The notes under the pieces were generated by a model that saw only the letters and a program-made list of their open reading frames with translations, searched no databases and was not told the origin of the DNA. 16,623 nt of DNA, from positions 1 to 16,623 of the forward strand of contig JAHFGE010000012.1 in the NCBI GenBank assembly GCA_023247575.1, written 5' to 3'. A program made the position numbers and the translations under genes. The DNA comes from Candidatus Omnitrophota bacterium. GTDB lineage: Bacteria; Omnitrophota; Gorgyraeia; Zapsychrales; Fredricksoniimonadaceae. This document shows positions 14,193 to 16,623 of the stretch, in pieces. Position 1 is the first letter of the stretch, and each line of letters starts with the position of its first letter.

Positions 14193-14912
14193 ATGATTCT
14201 TATCGTCAAACACATCGACATTGAAGGGCCGGGGACATGGGGGGATTTTCTGGATATTCACAATGTCCCCTATCGTATCCTCGATCTGGGAGCTGGCGAC
14301 AAGCTGCCAGAGGATTTATCCAAACTCAAGGCGGTGGTAGTTTTAGGCGGCCCTATGAATGTGGATGAAGAAAATAAATACCCATGGCTGGTCAAAGAAA
14401 ATGAATTTATTAAAGAAATTTTGCGACGGCAGATCCCTTTTTTGGGAATTTGTTTAGGCTCACAGCTTTTGGCCAAGGCCGCTGGAGCCCAGGTGGTTCG
14501 ATCTCCGGTCAAAGAAATCGGCTGGTATCATGTGCAACTGACCGATGAGGGCAAAAACGATCCTCTATTGAAGGATTTTCGCGAGGATAACCCCATTTAT
14601 CAATGGCATGAAGATATGTTTCATGTTCCACAAGGTGGGAAATTATTGGCGAGTGCTGATGGATGCCCGCATCAAGCCTTTAAAGTAGGAGTCAATGCTT
14701 ACGGTTTGCAATTTCATGTGGAAGTGACTGACAAGAGCATTAAAGAATGGTGCGAAGAATATGCCCAGAACGACTTAAACGTTCGTAAAGAACATGCTGC
14801 ATCCATGCTGAAAGATTATGCTCAATATAAACAAGTTTTTGATCAGCAGGCGAATACGTTATATCAAAATTTTTTAACCCTTTGTCATTTACCAAGTACG
14901 CTCAATGTTTAA
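14193..14912 (+). CDS. Class I glutamine amidotransferase, GuaA-N type
   Basis: A 239-residue stand-alone glutaminase-type domain that releases ammonia from glutamine. The catalytic triad is visible: Cys87 in LGICLGSQLL, His175 and Glu177 in LQFHVEVTD. The N-terminal VLGGPMNVDEE near 50-60 is typical of the GMP-synthase-like amidotransferase subfamily. No synthetase domain is fused, so the acceptor is unknown. The start is ATG 14193: a longer in-frame reading from 14130 would pass through the glnN terminator. It overlaps nadE by 8 bp. The following NadE has its own glutaminase domain, so this protein is probably not its partner. It could be a gamma-glutamyl hydrolase-like enzyme or serve a distant synthetase; the exact reaction is not determined. 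Confidence 0.88.
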   Translation: MILIVKHIDIEGPGTWGDFLDIHNVPYRILDLGAGDKLPEDLSKLKAVVVLGGPMNVDEENKYPWLVKENEFIKEILRRQIPFLGICLGSQLLAKAAGAQVVRSPVKEIGWYHVQLTDEGKNDPLLKDFREDNPIYQWHEDMFHVPQGGKLLASADGCPHQAFKVGVNAYGLQFHVEVTDKSIKEWCEEYAQNDLNVRKEHAASMLKDYAQYKQVFDQQANTLYQNFLTLCHLPSTLNV

Positions 14913-16518
14913 AATTGCCCTGGCCCAGATTAATACCACCGTTGGAGATTTTGCAGGCAATGCCAATCTTATTTTAGATTACCTCTCCCGCGCCAAGGCC
15001 GCCAAAGCCTCCTTGGTCGTTTTCCCCGAATTGGCCGTAGGCGGGTATCCGCCCGAGGACCTGGTTTTAAAAAATCATTTCGTGGAGAATAATCTAAAGA
15101 CACTATCTTCACTTGTGAAAAAAGTTCATGGGATTGCAGCGGTTGTCGGTTTTGTCGATGCCGATTCCAAGGGAAAAATTTACAATGCAGCCGCTTTTAT
15201 TGAAGAAGGTGCCATTAAGACGATCTACCACAAAAACGAACTTCCCAATTATGGGGTATTCGACGAGAAAAGATATTTTCGGCCCGGTAGTTTTGAAGCC
15301 AACAAGGGTCTAATCAGCCTGAATGGCCGCAAAATAGGGATCTCGATTTGTGAAGATATCTGGATTGATGGCAGTGTTTATGCCAAACAGTCAAAAGCCG
15401 GAGCCAAAATACTCGTTAACATTTCTTCTTCACCGTACGAGGCGGGGAAATTAAAAATTCGCCAGGAACTTCTGCTGCGCCGCGCCAAAGAGACTAAAGC
15501 GGCTATCATCTACTGCAATGTGGTCGGCGGTCAGGATGAACTGGTTTTCGACGGCGCCAGTATGGTGGTGGGCTCGGATGGCAGGCTCATGGCACGGGCG
15601 AAACAATTTGAGGAAGAGCTGTTGGTATGCGATATGGATGCTGCCTCCAACCCCCTAGCTCCTCTCTTGGATGAAACCCAGGAAGTTTATCAGGCGCTGG
15701 TCGCGGGAACACGCGACTATGTGCAAAAAAATGGATTTAGTAAAGTAGCCTTAGGGTTAAGCGGCGGCATTGATTCATCGTTGGTGGCTGTTATTGCCGT
15801 CGATGCTTTGGGAGCTGACAATGTGATCGGTATTTCGATGCCCTCGCGCTTTAACGTGAAGGCCACTCGCCAGGATGCTAAAATGGTGGCCGGGAATTTA
15901 GGCATTAAGTGCAAAGAAATATCGATTAAGAGAATTCATCAGATCTATTTGAGAGTTTTAGCAAAGCATTTTAAAGGACTGGCGCCCGATATTACCGAAG
16001 AAAATCTGCAGGCACGTATCCGGGGCGATATTCTGATGGCTTTTTCCAATAAGTTTGGGTGGCTTATCTTAACGACGGGCAATAAAAGCGAAATGGCCGT
16101 CGGCTATTGCACGCTTTACGGAGATATGTCTGGCGGGTTTGCGCCGTTAAAAGATATTTTTAAAACCAGGGTGTATGAACTGGCCCGCTGGAGAAACAGC
16201 CAACAGGAGAATCATCCTATTCCCAAAAGCGTATTCTTGCGGGCACCGACGGCAGAATTAAGACCCCATCAGACGGATGAAGAATCCTTAGGAGCTTACC
16301 AACAGCTGGATGAAGTGCTGGATGCTTATGTGCAGAGGCATCAATCCGTGGGGACCATTGTGAAAGACTCCACCCAGTTGGCTTATGTCAAAAAAATAGT
16401 CAACTTAGTCGATAAGAACGAATATAAACGCCGCCAGGCGCCCCCAGGAGTGAAAATCACCGGCCGTGCCTTTGGCCGTGACTGGCGGTTACCGATTACG
16501 AATAAATATAAGGAATAA
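14905..16518 (+). CDS. nadE: Glutamine-dependent NAD+ synthetase
   Basis: Catalyses the last step of NAD synthesis, turning nicotinate adenine dinucleotide into NAD with ATP and ammonia taken from glutamine. The protein has 537 residues in two domains. Residues 1 to about 265 are a nitrilase-type glutaminase with the triad Glu42 (VFPELAVGGYPPEDL), Lys110 (YHKNELPNYGVFDE) and Cys149 (ISICEDIW). Residues about 265-537 are the synthetase, with the pyrophosphatase loop SGGIDS at 286-291, TTGNKSEMAVGYCT and GDMSGGFAPLKD. The start ATG lies inside the end of the preceding gene, so translation is likely coupled. Both domains are complete, so it should work on glutamine without a separate subunit. 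Confidence 0.97.
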   Translation: MFKIALAQINTTVGDFAGNANLILDYLSRAKAAKASLVVFPELAVGGYPPEDLVLKNHFVENNLKTLSSLVKKVHGIAAVVGFVDADSKGKIYNAAAFIEEGAIKTIYHKNELPNYGVFDEKRYFRPGSFEANKGLISLNGRKIGISICEDIWIDGSVYAKQSKAGAKILVNISSSPYEAGKLKIRQELLLRRAKETKAAIIYCNVVGGQDELVFDGASMVVGSDGRLMARAKQFEEELLVCDMDAASNPLAPLLDETQEVYQALVAGTRDYVQKNGFSKVALGLSGGIDSSLVAVIAVDALGADNVIGISMPSRFNVKATRQDAKMVAGNLGIKCKEISIKRIHQIYLRVLAKHFKGLAPDITEENLQARIRGDILMAFSNKFGWLILTTGNKSEMAVGYCTLYGDMSGGFAPLKDIFKTRVYELARWRNSQQENHPIPKSVFLRAPTAELRPHQTDEESLGAYQQLDEVLDAYVQRHQSVGTIVKDSTQLAYVKKIVNLVDKNEYKRRQAPPGVKITGRAFGRDWRLPITNKYKE

Positions 16519-16551
16519 CCCCTCGACGTTGCTCGGGGTAAATTCGCCCAA
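16519..16551. repeat. Interspersed repeat after nadE
   Basis: CCCCTCGACGTTGCTCGGGG starts directly after the nadE stop and is followed by TAAATTCGCCC. The string CTCGGG(A/G)TAAATTCG is shared with 8471-8485 before amtB. The CCCC/GGGG stem is weak, and there is no T-run. Confidence 0.6.
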
Positions 16552-16553
16552 AT

Positions 16554-16623
16554 AACTTATGTCACTATGTTCCACCTCGTGCCGAGTACTAATTTCTAAA
16601 GCACTCGGTGCGAGGCATAAGTT
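16554..16623. repeat. Terminally inverted palindromic element at the window end
   Basis: An outer AACTTATG (16554-16561) pairs with CATAAGTT (16616-16623), the last bases of the window. Inside, CCTCGTGCCGAGTAC (16575-16589) pairs with GCACTCGGTGCGAGG (16601-16615), 15 positions with two G-U and one mismatch, loop 11. The right arm is the exact reverse complement of 8182-8196. It is probably a small non-coding mobile or REP-like element, and it may extend past the window. Confidence 0.7.

Overview
The window is chromosomal DNA from a bacterium of moderate GC content. It holds a respiratory complex I gene block, a nitrogen-assimilation block and an NAD synthetase. Strong sigma-70-type promoters (TTGACA, 16-17 bp, TATAAT-like) and AGGAGG ribosome sites are easy to see. 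Complex I subunits, a two-glutamine-synthetase set and many short palindromic interspersed repeats suggest an uncultivated Gram-negative lineage. Something in or near the PVC group or Omnitrophota is possible, but this is a weak taxonomic guess from gene style only.

Layout. 1-1000: a nuclease-like hypothetical gene broken by two apparent one-base losses in homopolymers. 1005-6647 (minus strand): tightly packed nuoJ-K-L-M-N, encoding the proton-pumping membrane arm of complex I. Two of these genes (nuoL, nuoM) carry palindromic repeats inside their reading frames. 6648-6777: divergent promoters. 6778-8007 (plus strand): a GAF-GAF-ANTAR RNA-binding antiterminator. 8008-8526: a long leader with a promoter, two transcription attenuators in tandem and a 29-codon membrane peptide gene. 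8527-14117: amtB (ammonium channel), glnB (P-II), glnA (type I glutamine synthetase, with its own promoter and attenuator) and glnN (type III glutamine synthetase), closed by a strong terminator. 14193-16518: a class I glutamine amidotransferase overlapping a glutamine-dependent NAD synthetase. The last 100 bases are repeats.

How it fits together. The central observation is a likely self-contained nitrogen-control circuit. The ANTAR protein lies immediately upstream of leaders that carry what ANTAR proteins bind: short stems with hexanucleotide loops having A at position 1 and G at position 4. In all three attenuators the 3' arm of the loop-bearing stem is also the 5' arm of an intrinsic terminator, so the two folds exclude each other. 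The simplest model is that the GAF domains sense a signal, the ANTAR domain holds the hexaloop stems, the terminators fail to form, and ammonium uptake plus both glutamine synthetases are expressed. ANTAR control of nitrogen genes is known in other bacteria. The features that look unusual here are the GAF-GAF sensor, the doubled attenuator in front of amtB, the single-stem version in front of glnA, a P-II protein without the usual Tyr51 modification site, and the 29-residue membrane peptide between attenuators and amtB.
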